From an uncultured Oscillospiraceae bacterium (lineage in GTDB: Bacteria > Bacillota > Clostridia > Oscillospirales > Ruminococcaceae): 64,000 bases of DNA. Below the pieces are notes generated by a model. That model did not search any database, was not told the DNA's origin, and saw nothing but the letters and a program-made list of their open reading frames with translations. Shown one piece after another: positions 16,973-25,587 of the stretch. The stretch spans positions 1 through 64,000 of the forward strand of contig CAKSPD010000009.1 of NCBI GenBank assembly GCA_934481385.1. Reading direction: 5' to 3'. The translations under genes and the position numbers were made by a program. Within the stretch, counting starts at the first letter, position 1. Each line of letters starts with the position of its first letter.

Positions 16973-18907
16973 TTAAAGTGATTCTCTTGTATAATCGAGA
17001 AGACCGCCTGCAAGCATAATATCCTTTGTACGTCCTGAAAGTTCGCAGAGTACAGGGATTTCCTTGCCGTTAGTCTTGTTTACAACAGTAAACTGTGATT
17101 TTCCGTTTTCAACGTCTTTGCGGACGTCAGCGAGAACGAGTTCATCACCCTGTGAAATATTGTCATAATCAGCCTCATTTACGAATGTAAGAGGAAGTAT
17201 ACCTGCATTTATAAGATTAGCTCTGTGGATACGTGCAAATGACTTTACAAGTACAGCCTTTACACCGAGATAGAGAGGTGCGAGTGCAGCATGTTCTCTT
17301 GAAGAACCCTGTCCATAGTTTGAACCGCCGACAATAATGCTCTTTCCGAGTTCTTTAGCTCTCTTAGGAAATTCCTCATCACATACAGTAAAGCAGTGCT
17401 GTGAAATAGCAGGAATATTTGAACGGAGAGGAAGTATCTTTGCACCGGCAGGCATAATATGGTCAGTAGTGATATTATCGCCGACTTTAAGTGAACAAGG
17501 AGCATCAATTGTATCCATAAGAGGAGCTGTTTCAGGGAACGGCTTTATGTTAGGGCCTCTGAGAATTTCAACGCTGTCCATATCAGCTTCAGCGACAGGA
17601 GGAACAATCATATTGTCGTTGATAGAGAATACTTCAGGGAGCTTGAATTCAGGCATATCACCGAGAGTTCTCGGGTCAGTGAGAACACCTGTAATTGCAG
17701 AAACAGCAGCCATTTCAGGTGATACAAGATAAATCTGACCGTCCTTAGTTCCGGAGCGTCCGAGGAAGTTTCTGTTGAAAGTACGGAGAGAAATACCCTT
17801 TGAATTAGGTGACTGTCCCATACCTATACATGGACCGCATGCACTTTCAAGTATTCTTGCACCTGCTTCAATCATAATTGACAAAGCACCGTTCTGAGCA
17901 AGCATATTGAGAACCTGTTTTGAACCCGGAGCAATTGAAAGTGAAACATCGGGGTGAACCGTCTTTCCCTTTAAGATATGAGCAACTTTAAGCATATCAA
18001 GGAGAGATGAGTTTGTACATGAACCGATACAAACCTGGTCAATCTTCATATTGCCGATTTCTTCAACACTCTTTACATTGTCAGGTGAATGAGGACATGC
18101 AGCAAGCGGAACAAGTTCAGAAAGGTTTATATCAAGTTCTTCATCATAAACAGCATCATCATCAGCAGAAAGGGGAGTCCATACTTCTTCACGTCCCTGA
18201 GCCTTGAGAAATTCTCTTGTATTTTCATCAGACGGGAATATGGAAGTAGTAGCACCGAGTTCAGCACCCATATTTGTAATAGTAGCACGTTCAGGAACAG
18301 AAAGAGTCTTTACGCCTTCACCGCAGTATTCGATAACTTTTCCGACACCGCCCTTAACGGACATTCTTTTAAGAACTTCAAGTATAACATCTTTTGCAGC
18401 AACCCAAGGCTGAAGTTTTCCGGTGAGATTAACCTTTACAACCTTAGGACATGTGATATAGTATGCACCGCCACCCATAGCTACGGCAACATCAAGACCG
18501 CCTGCACCGATTGCAATCATACCGATACCGCCACCTGTTGGGGTATGGCTGTCTGAACCGATAAGAGTTTTTCCGGGTATGCCGAATCTTTCAAGGTGAA
18601 CCTGATGACAGATACCGTTACCGGGTCTTGAAAAATATATACCATGTTTTTTAGCAACACTTCCTATAAATCTGTGGTCATCAGCATTTTCAAAACCGCT
18701 CTGAAGTGTATTATGGTCGATATATGCAACAGAACGTTCTGTTTTAACTCTTGGAACACCCATAGCCTCAAATTCGAGATAAGCCATAGTACCGGTAGCG
18801 TCCTGTGTAAGAGTCTGGTCAATTCTTATACCGATTTCCTGACCTTTAATCATTTCACCGTCAACAAGGTGAGATTTAAGTATTTTTTCTGTAAGTGTTA
18901 AACCCAC
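16973..18907 (-). CDS. acnA: Aconitate hydratase
   Basis: Aconitase interconverts citrate and isocitrate through a [4Fe-4S] cluster. The 644-residue protein has the aconitase-type layout: GSDSHTPTGGGIGMIAIG near 137, cluster cysteines in IGSCTNSS near 293 and ESACGPCIGMGQ near 355, and a C-terminal swivel domain with VGGSNYGQGSSREHAALAP near 543. The length is on the short side, similar to the mitochondrial-like bacterial group. The start is a GTG preceded by AAAGGA, in line with the promoter at 18951-18979. With icd downstream it forms the oxidative arm from citrate to 2-oxoglutarate; citrate synthase is not in the window. Confidence 0.95.
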   Translation of the reverse strand: MGLTLTEKILKSHLVDGEMIKGQEIGIRIDQTLTQDATGTMAYLEFEAMGVPRVKTERSVAYIDHNTLQSGFENADDHRFIGSVAKKHGIYFSRPGNGICHQVHLERFGIPGKTLIGSDSHTPTGGGIGMIAIGAGGLDVAVAMGGGAYYITCPKVVKVNLTGKLQPWVAAKDVILEVLKRMSVKGGVGKVIEYCGEGVKTLSVPERATITNMGAELGATTSIFPSDENTREFLKAQGREEVWTPLSADDDAVYDEELDINLSELVPLAACPHSPDNVKSVEEIGNMKIDQVCIGSCTNSSLLDMLKVAHILKGKTVHPDVSLSIAPGSKQVLNMLAQNGALSIMIEAGARILESACGPCIGMGQSPNSKGISLRTFNRNFLGRSGTKDGQIYLVSPEMAAVSAITGVLTDPRTLGDMPEFKLPEVFSINDNMIVPPVAEADMDSVEILRGPNIKPFPETAPLMDTIDAPCSLKVGDNITTDHIMPAGAKILPLRSNIPAISQHCFTVCDEEFPKRAKELGKSIIVGGSNYGQGSSREHAALAPLYLGVKAVLVKSFARIHRANLINAGILPLTFVNEADYDNISQGDELVLADVRKDVENGKSQFTVVNKTNGKEIPVLCELSGRTKDIMLAGGLLDYTRESL

Positions 18908-18950
18908 TGCAAATCATTCCTTTCGCATTTTAAGCTTGATTTATATGATT

Positions 18951-18979
18951 ATTATATAATTTTCTGTGCCTTTTGTCAA
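18951..18979 (-). promoter_or_regulatory. Promoter of acn
   Basis: On the minus strand TTGACA (18974-18979) and TATAAT (18951-18956) are both consensus with a 17-base spacer, about 44 bases before the acn GTG. Confidence 0.86.
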
Positions 18980-19090
18980 GTGTCTGAAAAATAAATAAAT
19001 AAAAACAAAAAAATATACAAAAATACTTGATTTTCTTTGTATAATGTGATAGAATGTATTTGAAAATTTTTTCGGAAGGAGATAATTTTT

Positions 19091-20296
19091 ATGAAATATC
19101 TTGTTATGTTATGTGATGGAATGGCTGATTTTCCGGTTGAAGCTCTTGGCGGAAAGACACCTCTCGAGGCTGCCGATACTCCATGTATGGACAGACTTGC
19201 AAAGGATTCCGAAGTAGGTCTTGTAAAAACTGTTATGGACGGTATGAAACCCGGCAGTGATGTTGCAAACCTTTCTGTACTTGGCTATGACCCGAAAATT
19301 TATTATACAGGCCGTTCTCCTCTTGAAGCCGGAAGCATCGGAATTGATATGAAGGATACTGATGTATCTCTCAGATGCAATCTTGTTACACTTTCAGATG
19401 AACCGGAATATGAGGACAAAACTATTATTGATTACTGTGCAGGCGATATTTCAACTGCTGATGCAAAAATACTTGTTGATTACCTTGCCGAAAAGCTCAA
19501 CAACGATGAATTTAAGCTTTACAGCGGTGTAAGTTATCGTCACTGTCTTATCTGGAATAACGGCACAATGGACATAGCTCCTCTCACACCTCCTCATGAT
19601 ATAACAGGTAAACCTATAAAGGAATATGTTCCAAAAAATCCTAATGCCCAAAAGCTCTATGAGCTTATGAAAAAATCGTATGAACTTCTCAAAGACCACC
19701 CGCTTAATAAGGAAAGAATTGCCAAAGGTCTTCGTCCTGCAAACAGCATGTGGCTCTGGGGCGAGGGAAAACGTGCAAATCTTGATGATTTTAAAGGAAA
19801 ATACGGCGTTAAGGGTTCAATGATTTCCGCTGTTGACCTTCTTAAAGGAATCGGAAAGTTCTCAAATATGAATGTTGTGAGCGTTGAAGGTGCAACAGGC
19901 TATATTGATACTAATTTTGAGGGCAAGGCTGAGGCAGCTATAAAGGAATTTGAAAACGGTCAGGATTTCGTGTATATTCACGTTGAAGCTCCTGATGAAT
20001 GCGGTCACAGAAACGAAATGGAAAACAAGGTAAAAGCCATTTCACTTATTGACCATCTTATTCTTTCACCTGTTGTTGATGCTCTTGAAAAAATGGGAGA
20101 TTTCAAGGTTCTTGTAACTCCTGACCACCCGACACCTCTTTCACTCAGAACACATACAAATGACCCTGTTCCATATATGATTTATGACAGCCGTGTTAAA
20201 AAGAACGGCCCTGCTTCATATAATGAAAAGACGGCAAAAGAAACAGGCATATACGTTTCAGAGGGATATTCCCTTATGAAGAATTTCCTGAAGTAA
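19091..20296 (+). CDS. Cofactor-independent phosphoglycerate mutase (archaeal-type family)
   Basis: The 401-residue protein belongs to the alkaline-phosphatase-fold family of archaeal-type 2,3-bisphosphoglycerate-independent phosphoglycerate mutases, some of which have been proposed to act as homoserine kinases. The metal-binding start MKYLVMLCDGMADFP, PGSDVANLSVLGYDP near 55 with the nucleophilic Ser, YTGRSPLEAGSIGI, and the C-terminal VTPDHPTPLSLRTHTNDPVP match the family. Glycolytic versus homoserine-kinase function cannot be decided here. It is a single gene with GGAAGGAG upstream, divergent from acn and ending in a strong terminator. Confidence 0.88.
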   Translation: MKYLVMLCDGMADFPVEALGGKTPLEAADTPCMDRLAKDSEVGLVKTVMDGMKPGSDVANLSVLGYDPKIYYTGRSPLEAGSIGIDMKDTDVSLRCNLVTLSDEPEYEDKTIIDYCAGDISTADAKILVDYLAEKLNNDEFKLYSGVSYRHCLIWNNGTMDIAPLTPPHDITGKPIKEYVPKNPNAQKLYELMKKSYELLKDHPLNKERIAKGLRPANSMWLWGEGKRANLDDFKGKYGVKGSMISAVDLLKGIGKFSNMNVVSVEGATGYIDTNFEGKAEAAIKEFENGQDFVYIHVEAPDECGHRNEMENKVKAISLIDHLILSPVVDALEKMGDFKVLVTPDHPTPLSLRTHTNDPVPYMIYDSRVKKNGPASYNEKTAKETGIYVSEGYSLMKNFLK

Positions 20297-20309
20297 TAAT
20301 AAAAAAATT

Positions 20310-20340
20310 AAAGTCCCTGCTTATTGCGGGGACTTTTTTT
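20310..20340. terminator. Bidirectional terminator between the mutase-like and PAP2 genes
   Basis: An 11-base-pair stem (20310-20320 / 20326-20336) with a five-base loop is flanked by a T run on the right and an A run on the left, serving both converging genes. Confidence 0.9.
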
Positions 20341-20899
20341 GTCTGCGTTTTTCTGATATTATATTATCTGCCTTATTTATGATTTTTTCAGATGTAAAAG
20401 CTGAAAAAGTACCGATTAAAGCACCTGCAACAACATCAGTAGTATAATGTACTCCAAGATATATTCTTGATACTGCTATAAGCAGTCCGATTGTAAAACC
20501 TGATATGCCATATCTTTTCGGAAGATTTCTTAGCATTGCAATTCCGCAGCCTATTGAGCTTGTGGCATGTCCCGATGGGAAAGACCAGTCCTTTGGCTTG
20601 TTTATAAGAGGAAAAAGTTTTTCAATAGCGTGAAAAGGTCTTGTTCTGTGAACACTGTTTTTAAGAATGAGATTTGTTATAAGCAGACCGAGCGAGAGAG
20701 TAAGAGCCATAACAAAAGCAGTTTTTTTATATTTTTTACTGACAAGAAGTGTAAAAATTATAATTGCCCATAAAATGCCCATATCTCCGAGATGAGTAAC
20801 AGCTTTCATAATTTTATCAGCACTGGCATTTCTTATGTTTTCCTGAATATAGAGCAGAATATCTTCATCAATGTTCATAAGTGTATCTAAAAAGTCCAT
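20321..20899 (-). CDS. PAP2-family membrane phosphatase
   Basis: PAP2 enzymes dephosphorylate lipid phosphates such as undecaprenyl diphosphate outside the membrane. The 192-residue protein has several transmembrane segments and all three signature motifs: KNSVHRTRPF near 85, PSGHATSS near 108 and SRIYLGVHYTTDVVAG near 144. The histidines in the second and third motifs are catalytic. The ATG follows a G-rich ribosome-binding site (GGGGGG). It appears monocistronic. The exact lipid substrate is not predictable; recycling of the cell-wall carrier is the likeliest. Confidence 0.9.
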   Translation of the reverse strand: MDFLDTLMNIDEDILLYIQENIRNASADKIMKAVTHLGDMGILWAIIIFTLLVSKKYKKTAFVMALTLSLGLLITNLILKNSVHRTRPFHAIEKLFPLINKPKDWSFPSGHATSSIGCGIAMLRNLPKRYGISGFTIGLLIAVSRIYLGVHYTTDVVAGALIGTFSAFTSEKIINKADNIISEKRRQKKSPQ

Positions 20900-20973
20900 A
20901 AAATAATCCCCCCGTTTTAATATAACTGCTTTTATTATAGCATATTTTTTCTGGGATTACAATATTACTTCTG

Positions 20974-21004
20974 AAAAAAGGCGGAACTGCAAAAGCAGTT
21001 CCGC
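20974..21004 (-). terminator. Intrinsic terminator of the DUF1292 gene
   Basis: A ten-base-pair stem GCGGAACTGC (20981-20990) / GCAGTTCCGC (20995-21004) with a four-base loop is followed on the minus strand by a run of T. Confidence 0.9.
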
Positions 21005-21019
21005 AGAAAGTTTTAAAAA

Positions 21020-21325
21020 TCAATCGGCAAAGCTGAAATCATCAGCATTGCGTTTTTTAAATTCATCGAAAAGTTCATAGAGAAGTTTTTCATCATCGAT
21101 AGAGAGAAATTCATCTTCATCTTCGCCATGCTTTACTTCAAGAATAACAACTTCTTCACCTTCTTCATAGGGCAGAAGAACAGTATAGCTTTTTCCCTCA
21201 TAATCGAAAGCATCAAGAATTTCAAAATGAACTTCTTCATTGTTGTCATCAAGGAGAGTTATAACAGGGTTTTCTTCTTCGTATTCATCGTCAGGATTAG
21301 GGTTGTTTTCATAGAAATCGTTCAT
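21020..21325 (-). CDS. DUF1292 domain protein (YrzB-like)
   Basis: This highly acidic 101-residue protein matches the DUF1292 family found across Firmicutes. It shows the pattern ITLLDDNNEEVHFEILDAF followed by YEGKSYTVLLP, and the C-terminal EFLSIDDEKLLYELFDEF. Function is unknown. The ATG has GAAAGAGG upstream. It is monocistronic with its own terminator; in other Firmicutes it is often near the Holliday-junction resolvase yrrK, but not here. Confidence 0.85.
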   Translation of the reverse strand: MNDFYENNPNPDDEYEEENPVITLLDDNNEEVHFEILDAFDYEGKSYTVLLPYEEGEEVVILEVKHGEDEDEFLSIDDEKLLYELFDEFKKRNADDFSFAD

Positions 21326-21401
21326 AGAATCATACCTCTTTCGTAAATATATTTGTAATATTATAGCATATCACAGCACAGATGTCAACGGTTTTTGTAT
21401 T

Positions 21402-23897
21402 TTATATATAAATATATTTCTTCTCGAAATCATCTACACGAATAGCCTTGTCAAAAAGCCAGCCCTGAGCAATATCAAATCCGCACTTGCATAAGAAATC
21501 AGCCTGATTTTCAGTTTCAACACCCTCAAAGATAATTTCTTTCTTTGTAGTATTTATAAGCATACACATCTGCTTTATAAATTCACGGTGATAATTGGAT
21601 TTTTCTATTCCGTCAACAAAAACCTTGTCTACTTTTACGGTATCGATAGGAGAATTGAGAAGAAAGCTCAGTGAGGAATATCCTATTCCGAAATCATCAA
21701 TATCAACTTTGAATCCATGCTGACGCAGGGTATTCATATTTGAAAGCATAGCAAGAGTATTTTCAGCGAAAGCACTTTCAGTTATTTCAAATTCAATATA
21801 TTTGTTATCGATATTGTATTTTTTAGCAAGATTCAGAACTTTCTGTGTAAATTCAGGATTGATATTATTCTTTCGTGAAAAGTTTACTGATATAGGAACA
21901 ACCTTTTTATTGTCCCCCTGCCAGCGTTTTATACATTTAAGGGATTCTTCATATATATAGAAGTCAAGTTCAACGATATATCCTGCTCTTTCGAGAACAT
22001 CAATAAATTCAAAAGGCAGTTTATATGTTCCGTCAGGATTTCTCCAGCGGGCAAGAGCCTCCGCACCGATAACTTTTCTGGAATTCATAGAGAACTTTGG
22101 CTGTAAAAAGAGTTCAATCTGATGTTCGCTTATAGCATTCTGAAGTTTTGTGATGATACTTTTTTCACGGGTTCTTCTTATTCTGAAATCCTCATTGTAT
22201 ATGCAGACATTGAGTTCCTTGTGGGATTTTATATTTTTTCTTGCAAGGTCAGCATTATCAATAGCGTATGCAATATCTTCTCCCTTTTCGCAAATATAGT
22301 ATATTCCGGAAGCAACAGTGAAATTGTTTGACCGGTATTTCTGTTTCTGCATATTATAGAATTTTTCAGAAATATAGTTCAAAGATGACATAATGTCATT
22401 TTTATCTTTTCCGGAAACCATCAGAAGGAACAAATCAGAATTTATGCGTGAACCCTTGATTACTTTTTTCATAGAATTGAGGATTGATGAAAAGTCGCTG
22501 AGCATACTATCTCCGGCATCATATCCGTAGTTATCATTTACAAAGGAGAAGTTATTTATATCTGCATAAATAACTGAAAGGCATTCTTTCTGCGGGTCAT
22601 ACTTATTTATGATTTCCTGAGCCTGAACCTTGAATGCATGACGGTTAAGTAAACCTGTTATGCTGTCACACATAGTAAGTTGCTGGATTTTTGTTTCAGC
22701 ATCAGCAGTTTTTATATGAAGTTTTCTTTCGTTGTCAACATTTGAGCATCTGCCGTATATGTGAGCCATTCCTCCGCAGGCATCAGCAACACTTACATAA
22801 TATACTCTGTACCAGCAGTATTTGTTGTTAAAGAGTTTTGTTCTTACGTCAACATAATTTTTTGTATTGGATTTTACGGCATCTTTCCACATAGAAATAA
22901 ATCTTATGCAGTCTTCAGGGTGGATTGTATTTCTGCAAGCCTGTCTGCCGTTAATATAGTTTTCAATTTTATAATCAATGTTTTTAAATCTGTTTCTTTC
23001 AGGGAGATAGAGCGTGTCTTTTTTTATATCATAGTCGAACATAAGGTCATCTGTGCTTTCTTCTATGATTTTGTAGCGTTCATTCTGAAATTTTATAATT
23101 TCTTCAGCCCTTGATATTTTTGTTATATCGAAGAAAACTACCTGAACTCTTAAAAGTCCGTCACTTCCTGCAAAAATTTTTCCGCTTATTCTCACAACAG
23201 CCTCTGAACCGTCTGCTTTTTTCATTTTTGTCTGAATATCAACGGGTTCAGTATTTTTTGAATTTGCGAAAATTTCTTTGAGAATTTTATTTTTTGCTTC
23301 AGGGTCAACAAAAAGGTTTCCGACATATCCTCCGTCAGTAGCTTTCATATATGATTCTTTTGTATATCCAAGCTGACTGTAAAATTTATTGTTTGCATAT
23401 GTAAGGCGGAGCTTTTTTTCATTTCCTGAATTTTCTATTTTATACACAGCAATACCGCAAGGCATATTCTTGAGTACGGAATTGAAATTAAGCATATAGT
23501 ATGATTCAAGATATTCCGGTTCTGAAATTTCATAAACCTGCATAATTGTATTTTTTAGGATTATATTTGAATCATATTTTGAAAGGGTTTCACAGCAGTT
23601 TGTTACAACGAAAATTTCACCTGTTTTGCGTCTGATTTTATGTTCAATATAAATTTCACCAAGAGAATTTATATTTTCGTTGATGAAATTGCAGATATAA
23701 TCATATTCTTCATCAATTAATATATCCCTGAGTTTAAGTCTGCGATGTTTTATTTCTTCTTTGGAATATCCGGAAAATTCGGAAAAATGCTCATCGCAGT
23801 CTATTATCACATTTTCATTGACATCTTTAAGGTTCATAGAAAGCAGAAAGCTTCCGTATTTTATCTGATGTATAATTTCGTTGTTATCGTGAAGCAT
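21402..23897 (-). CDS. PAS-GGDEF-EAL signalling protein with degenerate GGDEF
   Basis: The 831-residue cytoplasmic protein carries at least two PAS domains (about 10-115 and 135-255), a third PAS-like segment (about 270-385), a GGDEF-type domain (about 410-570) and an EAL domain (about 580-830). The GGDEF domain has DSITGLLNRHAF and the metal-site ADINNFSFVND, but its signature is SRINSDLF instead of RxGGDEF, so it is probably unable to make cyclic di-GMP. The EAL domain keeps GAEALARW, EFEITESAF and DDFGIGYSS, so cyclic-di-GMP phosphodiesterase activity is likely, tuned by the PAS sensors. Monocistronic; AGGAGG precedes the ATG. Confidence 0.88.
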   Translation of the reverse strand: MLHDNNEIIHQIKYGSFLLSMNLKDVNENVIIDCDEHFSEFSGYSKEEIKHRRLKLRDILIDEEYDYICNFINENINSLGEIYIEHKIRRKTGEIFVVTNCCETLSKYDSNIILKNTIMQVYEISEPEYLESYYMLNFNSVLKNMPCGIAVYKIENSGNEKKLRLTYANNKFYSQLGYTKESYMKATDGGYVGNLFVDPEAKNKILKEIFANSKNTEPVDIQTKMKKADGSEAVVRISGKIFAGSDGLLRVQVVFFDITKISRAEEIIKFQNERYKIIEESTDDLMFDYDIKKDTLYLPERNRFKNIDYKIENYINGRQACRNTIHPEDCIRFISMWKDAVKSNTKNYVDVRTKLFNNKYCWYRVYYVSVADACGGMAHIYGRCSNVDNERKLHIKTADAETKIQQLTMCDSITGLLNRHAFKVQAQEIINKYDPQKECLSVIYADINNFSFVNDNYGYDAGDSMLSDFSSILNSMKKVIKGSRINSDLFLLMVSGKDKNDIMSSLNYISEKFYNMQKQKYRSNNFTVASGIYYICEKGEDIAYAIDNADLARKNIKSHKELNVCIYNEDFRIRRTREKSIITKLQNAISEHQIELFLQPKFSMNSRKVIGAEALARWRNPDGTYKLPFEFIDVLERAGYIVELDFYIYEESLKCIKRWQGDNKKVVPISVNFSRKNNINPEFTQKVLNLAKKYNIDNKYIEFEITESAFAENTLAMLSNMNTLRQHGFKVDIDDFGIGYSSLSFLLNSPIDTVKVDKVFVDGIEKSNYHREFIKQMCMLINTTKKEIIFEGVETENQADFLCKCGFDIAQGWLFDKAIRVDDFEKKYIYI

Positions 23898-24029
23898 ATT
23901 CGTCCCTCCTTTTAAATACCAGAATTTATATAATTATATCACAATAACCATAAAAAATCAATAATTTTTTGAGAAAATATTACGTTTTTAAAGTCGAATT
24001 TAAATTTTTGGTAACTATACACTAAAATA

Positions 24030-24059
24030 ATTTGTGAAAAATGTAGCATTTTCACAAAT
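24030..24059. promoter_or_regulatory. Palindrome between divergent genes (candidate operator)
   Basis: ATTTGTGAAAA (24030-24040) and TTTTCACAAAT (24049-24059) are perfect inverted copies separated by eight bases. The site lies between the divergent EAL gene and the DUF5662 gene, about 80 bases before the latter, and no T tail follows on the right. It looks like a regulator binding site rather than a terminator. Confidence 0.4.
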
Positions 24060-24137
24060 AAGACTCCGAACTATTTATTTTTAAAATAGAATATGATATA
24101 ATTTTATTGAAAAATTTTTCGGGAGTGTAATTGCAAT

Positions 24138-24857
24138 ATGTTTTTAAAAAATCTGAAGAGTCATTTTCTTACAGTTATCAATCATAAAGAAAAGGTTTTC
24201 TATAATTGTGTGCGGGCAGGAATAGTCTGGCGTGGAATTGTGCATGATTTATCAAAATTTTCGCCTTCAGAATTTATTCCGGGAGTGATTTTCTTTCAGG
24301 GCGACAGAAGTCCGAATGAAGCTGAACGAGAAGAAAAAGGATATTCAGTTGCGTGGATTCATCATAAGGGAAGAAACAAGCATCACTTTGAATACTGGAC
24401 AGACTATAATGTAAAAACAAAAAAACTTGAACCCGTAAAAATGCCTGATAAATATGTAGCGGAAATGTTCTGCGACAGAGTTGCCGCAAGCAAAACATAT
24501 ATGAAAGAAAAGTATACAGACAAAGCTCCTCTTGAATACTTTTTAAAGGGAAAGAACAGGAGAGCCATTCACCCTGATACTTCAGATGAAATTGAATTTC
24601 TTCTCAGAATGCTTGCTGATAAAGGAGAGGATTATACATTTTCATATATAAAGAAGCATATTGTTCATAAAAAACGTTTTAATATAATGCATAAATTATA
24701 TCAGAAAAGAAAAAATAGTATAAAATCTCATTATAAAAGAGGTGTTCGTATGATGTTGGTTATCATATTCATACTTGGTTCTTTATTTGGCGGTACAGTG
24801 GGATTTTTCACTTCTGCTCTTTGCAGTGCTTCAGCCAGAGATAAGGATTTGAAATAA
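24138..24857 (+). CDS. DUF5662 protein with a C-terminal DUF3789-like membrane segment
   Basis: The first 200 residues match DUF5662, with HDLSKFSPSEF near 37 and AWIHHKGRNKHHFEYW near 73; these His/Asp clusters resemble the metal-binding residues of HD-like proteins. The last 35 residues, MMLVIIFILGSLFGGTVGFF onward, form one hydrophobic segment with an SALCSAS tail and look like a complete DUF3789-type small membrane protein. No stop separates the two parts, so this is either a fusion or a nested second gene starting at 24750. Function of both families is unknown. Confidence 0.7.
   Translation: MFLKNLKSHFLTVINHKEKVFYNCVRAGIVWRGIVHDLSKFSPSEFIPGVIFFQGDRSPNEAEREEKGYSVAWIHHKGRNKHHFEYWTDYNVKTKKLEPVKMPDKYVAEMFCDRVAASKTYMKEKYTDKAPLEYFLKGKNRRAIHPDTSDEIEFLLRMLADKGEDYTFSYIKKHIVHKKRFNIMHKLYQKRKNSIKSHYKRGVRMMLVIIFILGSLFGGTVGFFTSALCSASARDKDLK
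24750..24857 (+). CDS. Possible nested DUF3789-like small membrane protein
   Basis: An ATG at 24750 (another ATG follows directly), preceded by AAAGAGG at a distance of about six bases, would encode 35 residues made of one membrane helix and a short polar tail, the usual form of stand-alone DUF3789 proteins. It is in frame with the upstream DUF5662 gene, so a fusion product is equally possible. Confidence 0.4.
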   Translation: MMLVIIFILGSLFGGTVGFFTSALCSASARDKDLK

Positions 24858-24903
24858 CTTGAGAAGAATTAATACTTGAATGTTTCGGAGGGAGGAAGCC
24901 TTT

Positions 24904-25587
24904 TTGACCGATAAAGTAAAAAATATTCATGAGGGACACAGACAGCGTCTCCGGAAACGTTTTGCCGAAAACGGTTTTAATTGCTTTCACCCTCATGAAA
25001 TACTTGAGTTTATTCTTTTTTATTCAATACCAAGAGCAAATACAAATGAAATTGCCCATAATCTTATAAATCATTTTGGAAGTATCTATAATGTTTTAAA
25101 GGCAAGTCCTGAGGAACTGAATAAATTTAACGGAATAGGCTCAAAAAGTGCAGAATTTATAAAATTTTTCGGAGATGTATGTTTCTTTTATCTTGAAAAG
25201 GAAATGCAGAGTGAAAAGCCTTCCGATATTAAGGAATATATAAACAGTTATTTTTCAGGCACACCATGTGAAATGTTTCTTGTAATAATTATGGATTATG
25301 ATATGAATATAAAAAGCAATTATACTTTTACTCCGGAAGCTTTTGAACATCAGGAGAATATTATTTCCGGTCTTGCAATGAATGTGTTAAAAAATAATGC
25401 CCGTAATATAATAATTGCCCGTAATTGCGGAAGTGATAAAATTCCCGTTCCGCAGGGAAAGGATTATTTTACTGTAAGACTTATTGCAGAAAGTCTTAAA
25501 TCACTGGGAATTTATACAGCAGATTACATAATTTCAAATGGTTCAACAGCCTTTTCAATGTTTGAAGAAGGAGTGTTCAGCTTTTGA
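24904..25587 (+). CDS. RadC-like protein with a degenerate JAB domain
   Basis: The 227-residue protein begins with a HhH region (HEGHRQRLRKRFAENGF, then EILEFILFYSIPR), as in RadC. Its C-terminal half is JAB-like but lacks the zinc motif: the usual H-x-H-P is replaced by ARNCGSDKIPVPQGKD, so it is unlikely to be a metallo-isopeptidase-like enzyme. The start is set to the TTG at 24904, which has GGAGGGAGG eight bases upstream; an in-frame ATG at 24880 lies before that site. It overlaps the start of a second, intact RadC-like gene by four bases. Confidence 0.78.
   Translation: MTDKVKNIHEGHRQRLRKRFAENGFNCFHPHEILEFILFYSIPRANTNEIAHNLINHFGSIYNVLKASPEELNKFNGIGSKSAEFIKFFGDVCFFYLEKEMQSEKPSDIKEYINSYFSGTPCEMFLVIIMDYDMNIKSNYTFTPEAFEHQENIISGLAMNVLKNNARNIIIARNCGSDKIPVPQGKDYFTVRLIAESLKSLGIYTADYIISNGSTAFSMFEEGVFSF

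Noticed and set aside
19017..19045. Promoter for the mutase-like gene with TATAAT at 19040-19045
   Set aside because: The -10 box is good, but no recognisable -35 box lies at the right distance and no extended -10 is present, so no promoter feature is entered.
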